NCBI GenBank assembly: GCA_903862595.1 | Contig: CAIOYO010000065.1 | Location: 1 to 42,358, forward strand | Direction: 5' to 3' | Source: an uncultured Opitutaceae bacterium | Lineage (GTDB): Bacteria > Verrucomicrobiota > Verrucomicrobiia > Opitutales > Opitutaceae | Length of the DNA stretch: 42,358 nucleotides | Shown here: positions 17,206-28,118 of the stretch, in pieces | How the letters are laid out: every line of letters begins with the position of its first letter | How positions within the stretch are numbered: position 1 is the first letter of the stretch | Translations under genes and position numbers: made by a program | Notes under the pieces: model-generated | Database searches by the model: none | What the model was told of the DNA's origin: nothing | What the model saw: the letters and a program-made list of their open reading frames with translations, nothing else

Positions 17206-18198
17206 ATGGCGCTGAACTCCAAAACCGCTCTCGCCCGCGCCCGGGCCTGCCTGAGCATCGAAACTGCCGCCATCCGCGCCACATCGCGGGGCCTCGACGC
17301 GTCATTCGTGGAGGTGGCGTCCGCCATCGAGGAGGCCGCGATCCGCGGCCAACGGCTGATCTTCTCCGGCGTCGGCAAGTCCGCCCACATCGCCCAGAAA
17401 CTCTGCGGCACGTTCAACAGCACCGGCATTTCGTCGTGCTTCCTCGATCCCACCCAGGCCCTCCACGGCGATCTGGGTCTGGTCGAAAACGGGGATCTCG
17501 CCTTGCTGCTCAGCAACAGCGGCCAATCCGAGGAAATCATCCGCCTCGTACCGTGCCTAAAGCGCTTCGGCGTCCGCATCGTCGCGTTCACCTCCACACC
17601 CGACTCCGAACTCGCCCGCAACGCCGATCTGCGGCTCCTCTACCACGTCCCCCGCGAGGCCTGCCCCCTCGCCCTCGCTCCCACCGCCAGCACCACCGCG
17701 GCCCTCGCCCTCGGCGATGCCCTCGCCATGGTGCTGCTCGAGGCACGCGGGCTGACCCGCGACGACTTTGCGCAGTTTCACCCAGCCGGAAACCTCGGCC
17801 GCGTCCTGCTGCTGCGGGTCCGCGACATCATGCGCACCGGTGAGCGTCTCGCCCTCGCACCCGACTCCGTTTCGGTCCAGGACGCCATCCTCGCCATGAC
17901 CAAGGCCAAGAGCGGCTCCATCGCCCTCACCTCCGCCCGTGGCGGGCGGCTCAGCGGCATCCTCACCGACGGCGATGTCCGCCGCGCCGCCCTGTCGACG
18001 GGTCCGACCTTCCTGACCGCCCCGGTCGCGCAGTTCATGACGCGCCGCCCCAAGACGATCCGCGACACCGCACTCGGCGTCGATGCGCTGCGCTTGTTCG
18101 AAGCCCACAAGATCGACGATCTGATCGTGGTCGACGGCCGCAGCCGCCCAGTCGGTCTCGTCGACGGCCAGGACTTGCCTAAGCTCAAGATCGTCTGA
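17206..18198 (+). CDS. kdsD: D-arabinose 5-phosphate isomerase (KpsF/GutQ family)
   Basis: 330 residues from ATG 17206. The enzyme interconverts ribulose 5-phosphate and arabinose 5-phosphate, the first step toward the lipopolysaccharide sugar Kdo. An N-terminal SIS domain ([45 protein letters not shown]) is followed by two CBS domains ([15 protein letters not shown]..., [14 protein letters not shown]...). Its presence indicates a Gram-negative envelope with Kdo. An earlier start at 17146 would add a basic stretch with no family match. A short GC hairpin (18203-18222) follows the stop. Confidence 0.95.
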   Translation: MALNSKTALARARACLSIETAAIRATSRGLDASFVEVASAIEEAAIRGQRLIFSGVGKSAHIAQKLCGTFNSTGISSCFLDPTQALHGDLGLVENGDLALLLSNSGQSEEIIRLVPCLKRFGVRIVAFTSTPDSELARNADLRLLYHVPREACPLALAPTASTTAALALGDALAMVLLEARGLTRDDFAQFHPAGNLGRVLLLRVRDIMRTGERLALAPDSVSVQDAILAMTKAKSGSIALTSARGGRLSGILTDGDVRRAALSTGPTFLTAPVAQFMTRRPKTIRDTALGVDALRLFEAHKIDDLIVVDGRSRPVGLVDGQDLPKLKIV

Positions 18199-18202
18199 GC
18201 CG

Positions 18203-18222
18203 CGCGGACCGGGCCGGTCGCG
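18203..18222. terminator. Short GC hairpin after kdsD
   Basis: Stem CGCG(g)ACCG/CGGTCGCG with a 3-nt loop and one bulge, just after the kdsD stop and before fumarase. No T tract, so termination is uncertain. Confidence 0.3.
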
Positions 18223-18305
18223 ACGCCCTCCCGTGCCCGTCAGAGCAACTCCGCGCACCGGCTTGTCTCCGCCGCCCGGCTGGTTATCGTTCTCCCCGTC
18301 ACGCC

Positions 18306-19958
18306 ATGCCCACGCCTCCTTTCGTCTACCAGGATCCGTTCCCTCTCGAAGCCGACGGCACCGAGTACCGGCTTCTCTCCCGCGAGGGCGTGAGCACCAC
18401 GACGTTCGAGGGCCAGGAAATCCTCAAGGTCGAGCCCGAGGCTCTGGCATTTCTCGCGCAACACGCCTTGCGGGACACGCAATTCCTCCTGCGCACCAAG
18501 CATCTCGAGCAAGTCGCCGCGATCCTCAAGGATCCCGAGGCCTCCGACAACGATCACTACGTCGCGCGGACGCTGCTGAAGAATGCCGAGATTTCCGCCG
18601 AGGGCATCCTCCCGTTCTGCCAGGACACCGGCACGGCCACGGTCGTCGCGAAGAAGGGCCAGCAGGTCTGGACCGGAGCCAATGACGCTGAGTGGATTTC
18701 CAAGGGCATCTACGAGACCTACACGAAGGAGAACCTCCGCTACTCGCAGACCGCCCCGCTCGACATGTGGAACGAGACGAACACCGGCACCAACCTGCCG
18801 GCGCAGATCGATCTCTACGCCACGGAGGGCTCCGCCTACGAATTCCTCTTCGTCGCCAAGGGCGGCGGCTCCGCGAACAAGACGTTTCTCTTCCAGGAAA
18901 CGCGCGCCCTGCTCAACCCCAAGAGCCTCGAGAAATTCGTCGCCGACAAGCTCCCCTACCTCGGCACCGCCGCCTGCCCACCCTACCATCTCGTGTTCGT
19001 CATCGGAGGGACCAGCGCCGAAGCCTGCCTGAAGGCGGTGAAGCTCGCCTCGACGAAATACTACGACACGCTGCCCACCTCCGGCAACGCCCACGGTCGC
19101 GCCTTCCGCGATCTCGAGTGGGAGGGCAAGATCCTCAAGATCGCCCAGCAAAGCGGCATCGGCGCTCAGTTCGGCGGAAAGTACTTCGCCCTCGATGTGC
19201 GCGTCATCCGTCTGCCGCGCCACGGCGCGAGCTGCCCCGTCGGCATGGGCGTGTCTTGCTCCGCCGACCGCAACATCAAGGGCAAGATCACCCGCGACGG
19301 CATCTTTCTCGAGAAGCTCGAGACCAACCCGGGGCGCTTCATCCCGGCAGGCGAACGGACAATCAAGGACGACCACGTTGTCCGGATCGACCTGCGCCAG
19401 CCGATGCCAGCGATTCTGGCCGAGCTGTCCAAGCACCCCGTCACCACTCGCGTGCTGCTCACCGGACCGCTCATCGTCGCCCGCGACTCGGCCCACGCGA
19501 AGCTCAAGGAGCGCGTCGACGCGGGTCAGGGGTTGCCCGACTATTTCAAAAACCATCCTGTTTACTACGCCGGTCCGGCCAAGACGCCCAAAGGCTACGC
19601 CTCGGGTTCCTTCGGGCCGACCACGGCAGGTCGCATGGACAGCTACGTCGATCTGTTCCAGTCCCACGGCGGTTCCATGATCATGCTGGCCAAGGGCAAC
19701 CGGAGCCCAGCCGTGACCGCCGCGTGCAAGAAGCACGGTGGCTTCTATCTCGGCAGCATCGGCGGCCCGGCCGCGATTCTCGCCAAGGAGAACATCCGCA
19801 AGGTCGAGGTCATCGAATACCCCGAGCTCGGCATGGAAGCCATCTGGCGCATCGAGGTGGAAGACTTCCCCGCCTTCATCCTCGTCGACGACAAGGGCAA
19901 TGACTTCTTCGTGAGCGGTTGCGGCGTCTGCCTACCCACGCCCGCGGCCAAGAAGTAG
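18306..19958 (+). CDS. fumA: Class I fumarate hydratase (iron-sulfur)
   Basis: 550 residues; interconverts fumarate and malate in the TCA cycle with an oxygen-sensitive [4Fe-4S] cluster. The three cluster ligands fall at C105 (PFCQDTGT), C224 (TAACPPYH) and C318 (GMGVSCSAD), the same numbers as in E. coli FumA. The catalytic-site motifs [37 protein letters not shown] and [16 protein letters not shown], and the C-terminal [12 protein letters not shown], are intact. The ATG at 18306 gives a product of family length. It converges on the putative anti-sigma gene with only 14 bp between stops and no visible terminator. Confidence 0.95.
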   Translation: MPTPPFVYQDPFPLEADGTEYRLLSREGVSTTTFEGQEILKVEPEALAFLAQHALRDTQFLLRTKHLEQVAAILKDPEASDNDHYVARTLLKNAEISAEGILPFCQDTGTATVVAKKGQQVWTGANDAEWISKGIYETYTKENLRYSQTAPLDMWNETNTGTNLPAQIDLYATEGSAYEFLFVAKGGGSANKTFLFQETRALLNPKSLEKFVADKLPYLGTAACPPYHLVFVIGGTSAEACLKAVKLASTKYYDTLPTSGNAHGRAFRDLEWEGKILKIAQQSGIGAQFGGKYFALDVRVIRLPRHGASCPVGMGVSCSADRNIKGKITRDGIFLEKLETNPGRFIPAGERTIKDDHVVRIDLRQPMPAILAELSKHPVTTRVLLTGPLIVARDSAHAKLKERVDAGQGLPDYFKNHPVYYAGPAKTPKGYASGSFGPTTAGRMDSYVDLFQSHGGSMIMLAKGNRSPAVTAACKKHGGFYLGSIGGPAAILAKENIRKVEVIEYPELGMEAIWRIEVEDFPAFILVDDKGNDFFVSGCGVCLPTPAAKK

Positions 19959-19972
19959 GCCGAAGCCCGAAT

Positions 19973-20848
19973 TCAGAAGCTGACCCGCAGCCCGCCGCGC
20001 TCGACCCCGAGGCGGCTGACGCTGCTGTACAGCTCGTCTTCGCTCAGCCGGCTGATCATCCGTTCGCGCACGCGATCGGGAGAGCCCGCGCTGGACAAAG
20101 ATTTCATCGAGGCCGGAGCCACCAGGGCGGCCAGACGCTCCCGGCGCGATTCGGTCGGCGAGGTCACGCGAGCCAGCGGCTCCTCCACGGAGGCGGCGCG
20201 GGCCGAAGACCGGAGGGTGCCAAGCTCAAGCATCGCCACACCCGTCGAATCCAAGCCCGTGAAGCCGGACGCGCGGAGCGAACGCAGGCTGGAGGCCAGA
20301 CCCACCGTCGCCAGCGCACCACTCTCCTCAGAGACCGGAGAAGCCGCCGCGGCAGCCAGAGAAAGGGAAGTCACCGCAGCGCCCACCGACGAACGCACCT
20401 CGGCCGAGGCCAGCGCCGGAGCCACAGCGTTATCCGCGTCCACAACGGCTTCCAACGCCGCATTGACCAGATTCGGATCCGTCGTCGTCACCGCAACCAC
20501 CGCGCCGCCGTTGACGCTTACAACCGTTCCACCGGCCACGTCAGCGTCATTCACTGGCGCCTCGGAGGCGAGATTCGTGGGCGCACGAAACTGCTGCACG
20601 GTCACGAAACTCAGCACGGCCACGGCGGCGAGACCCACCGGCACCCGCAGGCGCGCCAGACCGGCCGCCACGCCGCGAAATTCAATGCGCCACCACGGAC
20701 GCCGCTCAACGATCGCCGCCAGTTGCTTGGCGCGCAGCGCGTCGTCAAACTGTGACCAGAACTCAGCCGCCGGACGCTCCGCACGCTTCAAGCGCAGGAG
20801 ATCCTCCACCGTCACGGCCTTCGTGGACTGCTTCGTGGGAGAATTCAT
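19973..20848 (-). CDS. Single-pass membrane protein overlapping the ECF sigma gene, putative anti-sigma factor
   Basis: 291 residues. The N-terminal ~65 residues are hydrophilic and helical (VTVEDLLRLKRAERPAAEFWSQFDDALRAKQLAAIVE...), followed by one TM segment at about 68-84 and a long Ala/Ser/Val-rich, low-complexity periplasmic part ending in GGLRVSF. Its ATG lies inside the sigma factor stop (ATGA overlap), the usual arrangement for a sigma/anti-sigma pair. It lacks the zinc-binding H-X3-C-X2-C motif of ZAS-type anti-sigma factors, so the assignment rests on gene order and topology. Regulated proteolysis on envelope stress would be the expected mechanism, but nothing in the sequence proves it. 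Confidence 0.75.
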   Translation of the reverse strand: MNSPTKQSTKAVTVEDLLRLKRAERPAAEFWSQFDDALRAKQLAAIVERRPWWRIEFRGVAAGLARLRVPVGLAAVAVLSFVTVQQFRAPTNLASEAPVNDADVAGGTVVSVNGGAVVAVTTTDPNLVNAALEAVVDADNAVAPALASAEVRSSVGAAVTSLSLAAAAASPVSEESGALATVGLASSLRSLRASGFTGLDSTGVAMLELGTLRSSARAASVEEPLARVTSPTESRRERLAALVAPASMKSLSSAGSPDRVRERMISRLSEDELYSSVSRLGVERGGLRVSF

Positions 20849-21480
20849 GGCCGCATGTACCCCTGCAGCTCCGATTGCAGCAGCTGCTTCGCATAGTGCA
20901 GGCGCGAGCGCACGGTGCCCACCGAGCAGTCCATGACCTCGGCGATCTCCTCGTGACTCAAACCATCGATCTCAAACAAAGTTACCACGGTACGATGCTT
21001 GATAGACAGCTTCTGCAGAGCCTCGTTCAATTTTTCCTGCAGTTCCTTTACGAACAATTCGCGATCTCCGCCCTTCTTGTCGGTCAGTTGCGAAATCAGC
21101 TCCCCCGCTTTGTCCTCGTCATGAATCTTCTCGAAACTGAAGAACGTGCGGAGCCGATTTTTGCGCAGGTGGGAAAGGGTGCCGTTCACCGCGATGCGGT
21201 ACAGCCAGGTGAAGAACGACGACTGCCCCGCGAACCGGTGGATGGACTGGAAGGCCTTGATGAACGCATCCTGCGTGAGATCTGCCGCGTCCTCACGATT
21301 CGAGGTCATATTGTAGACCACGCCATACACCCGCTCGCGATACTTGCGGATCAGCTGGTCGAACGCCGACACATCGCCGGCCTGAACCCGCTGCACGATC
21401 GCCCAATCCGAATCGGCCTCCACTTGCCGCTCCGGTGACGCCACGAGCGTCTTCGAGAGGGCCTTGGCGAGCACGTTCAT
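20845..21480 (-). CDS. RNA polymerase ECF-type sigma factor
   Basis: 211 residues from ATG 21480. Sigma region 2 is clear (VQRVQAGDVSAFDQLIRKYRERVYGVVYNM..., EDAADLTQDAFIKAFQSIHRF, SSFFTWLYRIAVNGTLSHLRK), as is region 4 with a helix-turn-helix (LSIKHRTVVTLFEIDGLSHEEIAEVMDCSVGTVRSRLHYAK). Resembles the RpoE-like ECF class. It overlaps the downstream membrane protein by ATGA and lies 65 bp after the polyprenyl synthase stop, so the three may be co-transcribed. A longer reading to 21636 adds low-complexity sequence and is rejected. Confidence 0.94.
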   Translation of the reverse strand: MNVLAKALSKTLVASPERQVEADSDWAIVQRVQAGDVSAFDQLIRKYRERVYGVVYNMTSNREDAADLTQDAFIKAFQSIHRFAGQSSFFTWLYRIAVNGTLSHLRKNRLRTFFSFEKIHDEDKAGELISQLTDKKGGDRELFVKELQEKLNEALQKLSIKHRTVVTLFEIDGLSHEEIAEVMDCSVGTVRSRLHYAKQLLQSELQGYMRP

Positions 21481-21545
21481 AACGCCCCCACGATGATCGG
21501 GAGTCGCGGCGGCGCAAACCGAAACCGACGCCGCAGCGGCGACGT

Positions 21546-22574
21546 TCACGCTGCGGCCGAACGCAATGCCGCCACCTGCTCCCGCAGGACTTCCCCCAGC
21601 TGCAAGAGCAACGGCGTCGGCGCGAGGCCCGACCACGCCGCCAAGGCCGCTTCACCTTGCTCCAATTCCGCAAAAATCACCTCCGCCACCGCAGCAAAGA
21701 TTCCCCGCCCTTCCATCTGCTCCAGCCAGAAGGCTAGCCTCGCGGGACGTTGGCCCCGAATTTCTTCAAGTAGCTCTTGAGCAAGTGCTTCAGGAAGTAC
21801 TTGGCGCAACCGCAGCAGGGGCAGGGTCAGCTTGCCGCTGATCAAGTCGGTCCCGAGGGTCTTGCCGATGCGGTCTTCCCGACCGAAGAAATCCGCGAGG
21901 TCATCGTACATCTGGTACGCGATCCCGAGTTGCCGACCGTAGATGGCGGCCGCCTCCACGTAACCCGGCGGGAACTGGGCCAACTCGGTCCCCAGCGCAC
22001 ACGAGGCGCGGAAGAGTTCAGCGGTCTTGAGGTCGACAATCCGACGGTAATCCGCATCCGAGATGTCGTCCGTCCGACGGCGCAGAGTCTGGATGATTTC
22101 CCCCGCACAGACGCGACGGGTGGAGTCAGCGACCAAACGGCAGACCGAGGTCGTGGGGAACTGCGCCGCAAGGAAAAGGGCGTGGGAGAAAAGGGCGTCG
22201 CCCAAGAGCACCGCCGCCTCCGGGCCAAACGCGCGCGCCGCCGTGCGCCGACCACGACGGAGCTCCGACTCATCCATGATGTCATCGTGCACCAGCGTCG
22301 CCAGGTGCACGAGTTCGACCACCGCGGCGACCCGCACGAGCTCCGGCAAGACGCGTCCATCGCCCTGCCAACCGCTCAGGAAGACCAGCGCCGGCCGGAT
22401 CCGCTTACCCGAGGTATCAATACAGTAGTCCGCCATGTCCCGGATCTCCGGCTCAAAGGCCGCGATCTGCGAACGCAGGAAGACATCCAGCTCGGCCATG
22501 TGCGGCCTCAGGCGCGCGAACACCGTCGCGAAGTCTCGCGGCGGAGAACGATCGGTGGAAACCGGGGCTGCCAT
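21546..22574 (-). CDS. ispB: Polyprenyl synthetase (octaprenyl-diphosphate synthase type)
   Basis: 342 residues from ATG 22574. It extends allylic diphosphates with isopentenyl diphosphate to make long prenyl chains for quinones or lipid carriers. The first Asp-rich motif is LVHDDIMDES (DDxxD) with RRGRRT following, and the second is YDDLADF. The GKRIRPALVFLSG and GKLTLPLL motifs fit the long-chain trans class. A GTG two codons upstream (22580) is an alternative start. A 6-bp hairpin (CGACCC/GGGTCG, 22584-22600) sits just upstream and overlaps the G-rich region that would serve as ribosome binding site, so it may limit initiation (inference). Chain length cannot be read from sequence. Confidence 0.9.
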   Translation of the reverse strand: MAAPVSTDRSPPRDFATVFARLRPHMAELDVFLRSQIAAFEPEIRDMADYCIDTSGKRIRPALVFLSGWQGDGRVLPELVRVAAVVELVHLATLVHDDIMDESELRRGRRTAARAFGPEAAVLLGDALFSHALFLAAQFPTTSVCRLVADSTRRVCAGEIIQTLRRRTDDISDADYRRIVDLKTAELFRASCALGTELAQFPPGYVEAAAIYGRQLGIAYQMYDDLADFFGREDRIGKTLGTDLISGKLTLPLLRLRQVLPEALAQELLEEIRGQRPARLAFWLEQMEGRGIFAAVAEVIFAELEQGEAALAAWSGLAPTPLLLQLGEVLREQVAALRSAAA

Positions 22575-22648
22575 AGACACCCCCGACCCTACGCGGGTCG
22601 CGAAAAATGGCTAATCAATTGTCAGCCAAAACGTCCGTGATCTCGCCC

Positions 22649-23383
22649 TTAACGCCTGAGGTGTGCGCAAACAATCCCGGCCGCCACCGCCGCGTTGAGC
22701 GACTCCGCCCGACCAAAGCGGGGAATCGTGACGCGCTGGGTGACCCGCGCCGCCACCGGCGCCGAAAGGCCGCGACCTTCGCTGCCGATCACGATGACAC
22801 CGTGCTCGACCGGCGACAGGCGACCCAGTTCCTCACCGCGCAGGTCGCAACCGATAACCGGCACGTCCGCCGGCACCGTGGCTAAGGCCTCGGCAAGGGG
22901 TGCGGTCACCACGCGTACCCGGCTGAACGAGCCCATGCTCGCGTTGATGACTTTCTGGGAAAAGAGATCCGCGCAATCGCTGCCCAGCAGCACCCGATCG
23001 AGCCCGAACCAGTCGGCGATCCGCAGCAGCGTGCCGACGTTCCCCGCATCCTGCACGCCGTCGAGCGCGAGGGTGAGCCCGCGCGCCAGTTCCTGCGGGC
23101 CGAGCGACTCCCGCCGCAGCCGCAGCACGCCGAAGGCGGTCGAAGGCGTGGGGAAATGGCTGATCCGCGCCATGTCTGCCGCCGAGATGACCCGCGCCCC
23201 GGCCTGCGCCGCGAGCGCACTGGTGGACGTCACCAGCAGCTCCTCCCACGACGGTCCTTCCGCCGACAATTCCGTCACCACCTTCTCGCCCTCAACGACG
23301 AACAAGTCCTGCTCCTCGCGATGGCGCTTGTCGTGCAGCGCACGCAGGCGACGGACCTCGGCGGCGGTGAGCGGGGAGGTCAC
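22649..23383 (-). CDS. SpoU/TrmH-family RNA methyltransferase
   Basis: 244 residues, GTG start at 23383. An N-terminal substrate-binding segment (LRALHDKRHREEQDLFVVEGEKVVTELL-like) precedes the SPOUT methyltransferase domain with all three family motifs: LDGVQDAGNVGTLLRIADWFG, VIVIGSEGRGLS and IPRFGRAESLNAAVAAGI. These enzymes 2'-O-methylate ribose in rRNA or tRNA using S-adenosylmethionine bound in a trefoil knot. Which RNA is modified is not evident; the architecture resembles RlmB/TrmH-like proteins. It lies 163 bp downstream of argG on the same strand. Confidence 0.9.
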   Translation of the reverse strand: MTSPLTAAEVRRLRALHDKRHREEQDLFVVEGEKVVTELSAEGPSWEELLVTSTSALAAQAGARVISAADMARISHFPTPSTAFGVLRLRRESLGPQELARGLTLALDGVQDAGNVGTLLRIADWFGLDRVLLGSDCADLFSQKVINASMGSFSRVRVVTAPLAEALATVPADVPVIGCDLRGEELGRLSPVEHGVIVIGSEGRGLSAPVAARVTQRVTIPRFGRAESLNAAVAAGIVCAHLRR

Positions 23384-23545
23384 GGGGAGTCAGGTCAGCG
23401 GGCGGGAGCCAATCGGAATCGGGACGGCGGCAAGGTTGCCAAGGGGGGAAGTCGAGGGCGGCTCCGACCTCGGACGGCTGGCGACGCCCGACCCGGCCCG
23501 CATTCGCCGGCGCGCGGTGCACCGGCGGATCTGGGCTGAACGGGA

Positions 23546-24772
<1,227 letters not shown>

Positions 24773-24807
24773 GGAGGCACCGTTGTGCGAAACGCCTTCC
24801 CCCGGCG

Positions 24808-24846
24808 CAAAGCAAAACCGCCGGACCCCCGCAGGTTCCGCCGGCG
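24808..24846 (-). terminator. Possible terminator after argF
   Basis: Imperfect minus-strand hairpin (GGAACC...GGGTCC core with flanking GCC/GGC pairs, loop about 5 nt) followed by TTTTGCTTT, directly after the argF stop at 24849. The stem has two mismatches, so partial read-through into argG is plausible. Confidence 0.4.
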
Positions 24847-24848
24847 CG

Positions 24849-25799
24849 TCAGCGCCGGGCGGACCGGGCCAGCATCGTCAGAATCGCCTTCTGCACGTGC
24901 AGCCGGTTCTCCGCCTGATCGAAAATCACGCTCCGCGGGTTGGCGAGGACCTCCTCGGTGACCTCCTCGCCGGCGTGGGCGGGCAGGCAGTGCAGGAAGT
25001 ACGCGTCCGGCTTGGCGGCGGCGAACAGGGAGGCGGTGACCTGATAAGGCGCCATCGTCCGAAGGCGTTCCTTGGTCTCCTCCTCCTTGCCCATGCTGAC
25101 CCAGACATCGGTATAGACGACATCGGCGTCACGCACCGCCTCACGCGGGTCAGTCGTGAAGGTGAAGCCGCCGGGAAATCCCTCGCGGGCGAGGAACGCC
25201 TCGAAGTCCTTGCTCGGCCGGAAGGACTCCGGGCCGGACAGGGCAATCTTCATGCCAAAGAGATTCGCTCCGAGGGCCCACGAGTAAGCCATGTTGCACG
25301 ACGTGTCGCCCAGGAAGGCGATCTTGCGTCCCCGCAACGATCCGAGGAGGTCGCCCCCGCAGGCCGTACTCCAGCGTTCCGCCACCGTGAACGCGTCGGT
25401 GTAGATCTGGCAGGGGTGCAGGAAATCCGTCAGGGCGTTCACCACCGGCACCGTGCCGTTGGCGGCAAGCCGCTCCACATCCGAGTGATCAAAGGTGCGT
25501 ACGATCAACCCGTGGACGAAGCGCGACAGCACCCGCGCGGTGTCCTCGATGGACTCGCCGCGACCCAGCTGGATGTCGTTCCGGTTCAGGAAAAGGGGAT
25601 TCCCACCCAGCTCGTGAATGCCCACCTCGAACGACACGCGCGTGCGCGTCGACGACTTCGAGAAGATCATCGCCCACGTCTGGCCGGCGAGAGCCGCGGA
25701 TGCCTGACGGCCCCGCGCGGCCTTGAGTTCCCGGGCCAGCGACATGACTTCGGCCACCTCAGGTAGCGTGAAGTCAGTCTCCTTGAGGAAGTGCTTCAT
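24849..25799 (-). CDS. argF: Ornithine carbamoyltransferase
   Basis: 316 residues from ATG 25799. Transfers carbamoyl from carbamoyl phosphate to ornithine, giving citrulline. The carbamoyl-phosphate site STRTR is at residues 50-54, HPCQ at 128-131, and the ornithine-site HCLPAH at 270-275; DVWVSMG is also present. After HCLPAH the usual Arg (HCLPAHRGEEV) is Ala276. Upstream is a 178-bp gap to argD holding a predicted three-way-junction structure (25855-25910), the strongest structural candidate for regulation in this cluster. Confidence 0.97.
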   Translation of the reverse strand: MKHFLKETDFTLPEVAEVMSLARELKAARGRQASAALAGQTWAMIFSKSSTRTRVSFEVGIHELGGNPLFLNRNDIQLGRGESIEDTARVLSRFVHGLIVRTFDHSDVERLAANGTVPVVNALTDFLHPCQIYTDAFTVAERWSTACGGDLLGSLRGRKIAFLGDTSCNMAYSWALGANLFGMKIALSGPESFRPSKDFEAFLAREGFPGGFTFTTDPREAVRDADVVYTDVWVSMGKEEETKERLRTMAPYQVTASLFAAAKPDAYFLHCLPAHAGEEVTEEVLANPRSVIFDQAENRLHVQKAILTMLARSARR

Positions 25800-25854
25800 T
25801 TTCGAGGAAACGGTCAACGTACGGGATTCACGCCCCGGTGCGAGTGAAAATTCA

Positions 25855-25910
25855 GGTCGGCACCGTGCGTCATTCCGCTCGCGGTGCGGGGCGGAAAATC
25901 CGCCCCGACC
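25855..25910 (-). promoter_or_regulatory. Predicted three-way-junction RNA element in the argF leader
   Basis: Read on the minus strand: closing stem GGTC (25910-25907) with GACC (25858-25855); hairpin A, eight perfect pairs GGGGCGGA/TCCGCCCC with loop TTT (25906-25888); hairpin B, six perfect pairs GCACCG/CGGTGC (25887-25860), stacked without a gap on A. It ends 55 nt before the argF start. Found by eye; not folded computationally. Confidence 0.5.
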
Positions 25911-25977
25911 TCATGTCGCGCCACCCAACGCCGTCCATCGACCAGCGTCCGCTCCCTGCGGACCACCGCCTGAAACA

Positions 25978-27201
25978 TCACGCCGAGCGCGTCGCCGCGA
26001 GGGCCTTGCGCAGGAGGGCGACGCTCTGCTCGAGCTCGGCGACCGACGTATTGAGCGGCGGCAGAAGACGGATGACGTTACCCCCGGCCCCGACGACGAG
26101 CAGGCCGGCCTCGCGGGCAGCGGCGATGACCGGCGCAGGATCGAGGGCGAGTTGGAGACCCGCCATGAAACCCTGGCCGCGCAGGCCGCGGACTTGATTA
26201 GGGAACTCGGTGACCAACGCACGCAGGGCGGCGTGCCAAGCGACGCTCGACTGGCGGACGTGGGCGATCAAGCCCTCCTGTTCGAGGACATCGAGCACGG
26301 CGAGGGCGGCGGCGCAGGCGAGCGGCGTGCCGCCGAACGTGGTGCCGTGGGAACCGGGCTGGAAAAGATCCGCGGCCTGCTCACCGGTCCAGATCGCGCC
26401 GATCGGAAATCCACCGCCGAGGGCCTTGGCCATGCCGATCGCGTCGGGCCGGACCCCGGCGTGTTCGAAGGCGAAGAACGCGCCCGTGCGGCCGATGCCG
26501 CACTGCACCTCGTCGAGGAGGAGCAGCAGCTTATGCTCGTTGCACAGCGCGCGCAGACCGATGAGGAACTCAGCGGTGCAAGGGTTTACCCCACCCTCGC
26601 CCTGAATCGTCTCGACGAAGATGGCGGCGGTCCGCTCGTTGATCGCGGCGCGGAAACCCTCGAGATCGTTGAGATCCGCGAAGACGAACCCCGGCGTGAG
26701 CGGCCGGAAGCCCTTCTGGATCTTCTCCTGCGGGGTCGCGCTCATGCCGCCAAACGTGCGGCCATGGAACGCGCTGCGCGCGCAGATCACCTCGTAGATC
26801 CGGCCTTCCTCGCCGCCGGCCTTCCGCACGCCGTGGAGACGCGCGAGCTTGATCAGCGCTTCGTTGGCCTCAGCACCACTGTTGCAGAAAAACACTCGCC
26901 CCGGGCCAGCGTAGCCGACCAAGCGGCGCGCCAGCTCGGCCTGGAGATCGTTGCGGAACAGGTTGCTCGTGTGCACGAGCTCCGCGGCCTGACGCTGCAC
27001 CGCCGCGACCCACCGGGGGTGGCAGTGGCCGAGCGCGTTGACGGCGATGCCCGAGGTGAAATCCAGGTACTCGCGGCCCGTGTCATCCCACACCTGAGTG
27101 CCGCGCCCGCGCACCAAGGTCAGAGCGGCGCGCGCGTAATTCTTCATTACGTGCGCATCATACAGATCAGCGGCGGCCTGACGGGTGACGGACGGGTTCA
27201 T
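25978..27201 (-). CDS. argD: Acetylornithine aminotransferase
   Basis: 407 residues from ATG 27201. PLP-dependent transamination of N-acetylglutamate semialdehyde to N-acetylornithine. The PLP Lys is K259 in GMAKALGGGFPIGA; NSGAEANEALIKLAR and the LLLDEVQCGIGRTG Asp that contacts the pyridine nitrogen are intact, as is the opening DFTSGIAVNALGHCHP. It follows argB by 35 bp. The pair probably shares a transcript, and the protein may also serve lysine synthesis, as ArgD does in other bacteria. Confidence 0.96.
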   Translation of the reverse strand: MNPSVTRQAAADLYDAHVMKNYARAALTLVRGRGTQVWDDTGREYLDFTSGIAVNALGHCHPRWVAAVQRQAAELVHTSNLFRNDLQAELARRLVGYAGPGRVFFCNSGAEANEALIKLARLHGVRKAGGEEGRIYEVICARSAFHGRTFGGMSATPQEKIQKGFRPLTPGFVFADLNDLEGFRAAINERTAAIFVETIQGEGGVNPCTAEFLIGLRALCNEHKLLLLLDEVQCGIGRTGAFFAFEHAGVRPDAIGMAKALGGGFPIGAIWTGEQAADLFQPGSHGTTFGGTPLACAAALAVLDVLEQEGLIAHVRQSSVAWHAALRALVTEFPNQVRGLRGQGFMAGLQLALDPAPVIAAAREAGLLVVGAGGNVIRLLPPLNTSVAELEQSVALLRKALAATRSA

Positions 27202-27236
27202 CAAAAAAGCGTGGGCACGACCAAGCGACACCCGGA

Positions 27237-28118
27237 TCAACCGTGCACGATCTCCGTGCCGATGCCGGTGTCGGTGAAAATCTCCAGCAGCAACGAATGC
27301 GGCAGGCGGCCGTCGATGAAGTGGACCCGCTGCACGCCCTCCTGCAACGCGCGGATCGCGCTCGCCACCTTGGGCCGCATGCCCTTGTCGATGATCCCCT
27401 TCGCCTTCAGCGCATCGACCTGTGAGATCTTCAGCGTCGAAATCAGCGACTCCGGATCAGGCGGGGCCGAAAGCAGGCCCGGCACGTCACTCATGTACAC
27501 CAGCCGCCGCGCGTGCAGCGCGCTGGCCACCCGACCGGCGACCAAATCGGCGTTCACGTTGTACGGCTTGCCATCGTAGCCCTCGGCCACGGGCGAAATC
27601 ACCGGGACGAAACCTTCCGCGATCTCCTTCTTGATCAGCTTCACCTTTACCTCGGTGACCTCGCCGACGAAGCCGAGATCCACCGGATTACCATCATCGT
27701 CGACCGTCAGCTTCTGGCACACCAGCACCGTATCCCCCGGCAGGCCCTTCGGCTTGCCCCGAGCGGACGCGATGGCGTTGCAGACGTCGCGGTTGACGAT
27801 CTCGTCGAGGGTGCGCTTCACGATCGCGACCGTCGCCTCGTCGGTCACCCGCAGGCCGTTAACGAAGGTCGCCTTCAGGCCGGAGGACTCCATCGCGCGC
27901 GTGATCGCCTTGCCGCCGCCATGGACGACGACGACGTTGATCCCGCAGGCGGCGAGGAACGCGATGTCGTAGGCGACCCGCGAACGGACGACCGGGTCGG
28001 GGTCGTCCATGAAGCTGCCGCCGTACTTGACGACGAACGTGGAGCCGCGGAAATCCTGGATATAGGGCAAGGCCTCGAGGAGGACCTTCGCCTTGGCGGT
28101 GATTTCGGAAACGTTCAT
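27237..28118 (-). CDS. argB: N-acetylglutamate kinase
   Basis: 293 residues from ATG 28118. Phosphorylates N-acetylglutamate, usually the feedback-controlled step in organisms that recycle acetyl groups through ArgJ. Family motifs: [40 protein letters not shown] and DVPGLL. The N-terminal helix ([23 protein letters not shown]) resembles that of the hexameric, arginine-inhibited class, so feedback inhibition by arginine is likely (inference). Longer readings upstream lack conservation. The start overlaps the TGA of a 39-codon upstream ORF as ATGA. It diverges from argJ. Confidence 0.96.
   Translation of the reverse strand: MNVSEITAKAKVLLEALPYIQDFRGSTFVVKYGGSFMDDPDPVVRSRVAYDIAFLAACGINVVVVHGGGKAITRAMESSGLKATFVNGLRVTDEATVAIVKRTLDEIVNRDVCNAIASARGKPKGLPGDTVLVCQKLTVDDDGNPVDLGFVGEVTEVKVKLIKKEIAEGFVPVISPVAEGYDGKPYNVNADLVAGRVASALHARRLVYMSDVPGLLSAPPDPESLISTLKISQVDALKAKGIIDKGMRPKVASAIRALQEGVQRVHFIDGRLPHSLLLEIFTDTGIGTEIVHG

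Noticed and set aside
25846-25855. TGAATTTTCA (minus strand) as an ArgR box in the argF leader
   Set aside because: It is a short palindrome, but the ARG box needs TGAAT and ATTCA separated by about four A/T bases; spacing does not fit and no second box pairs with it.
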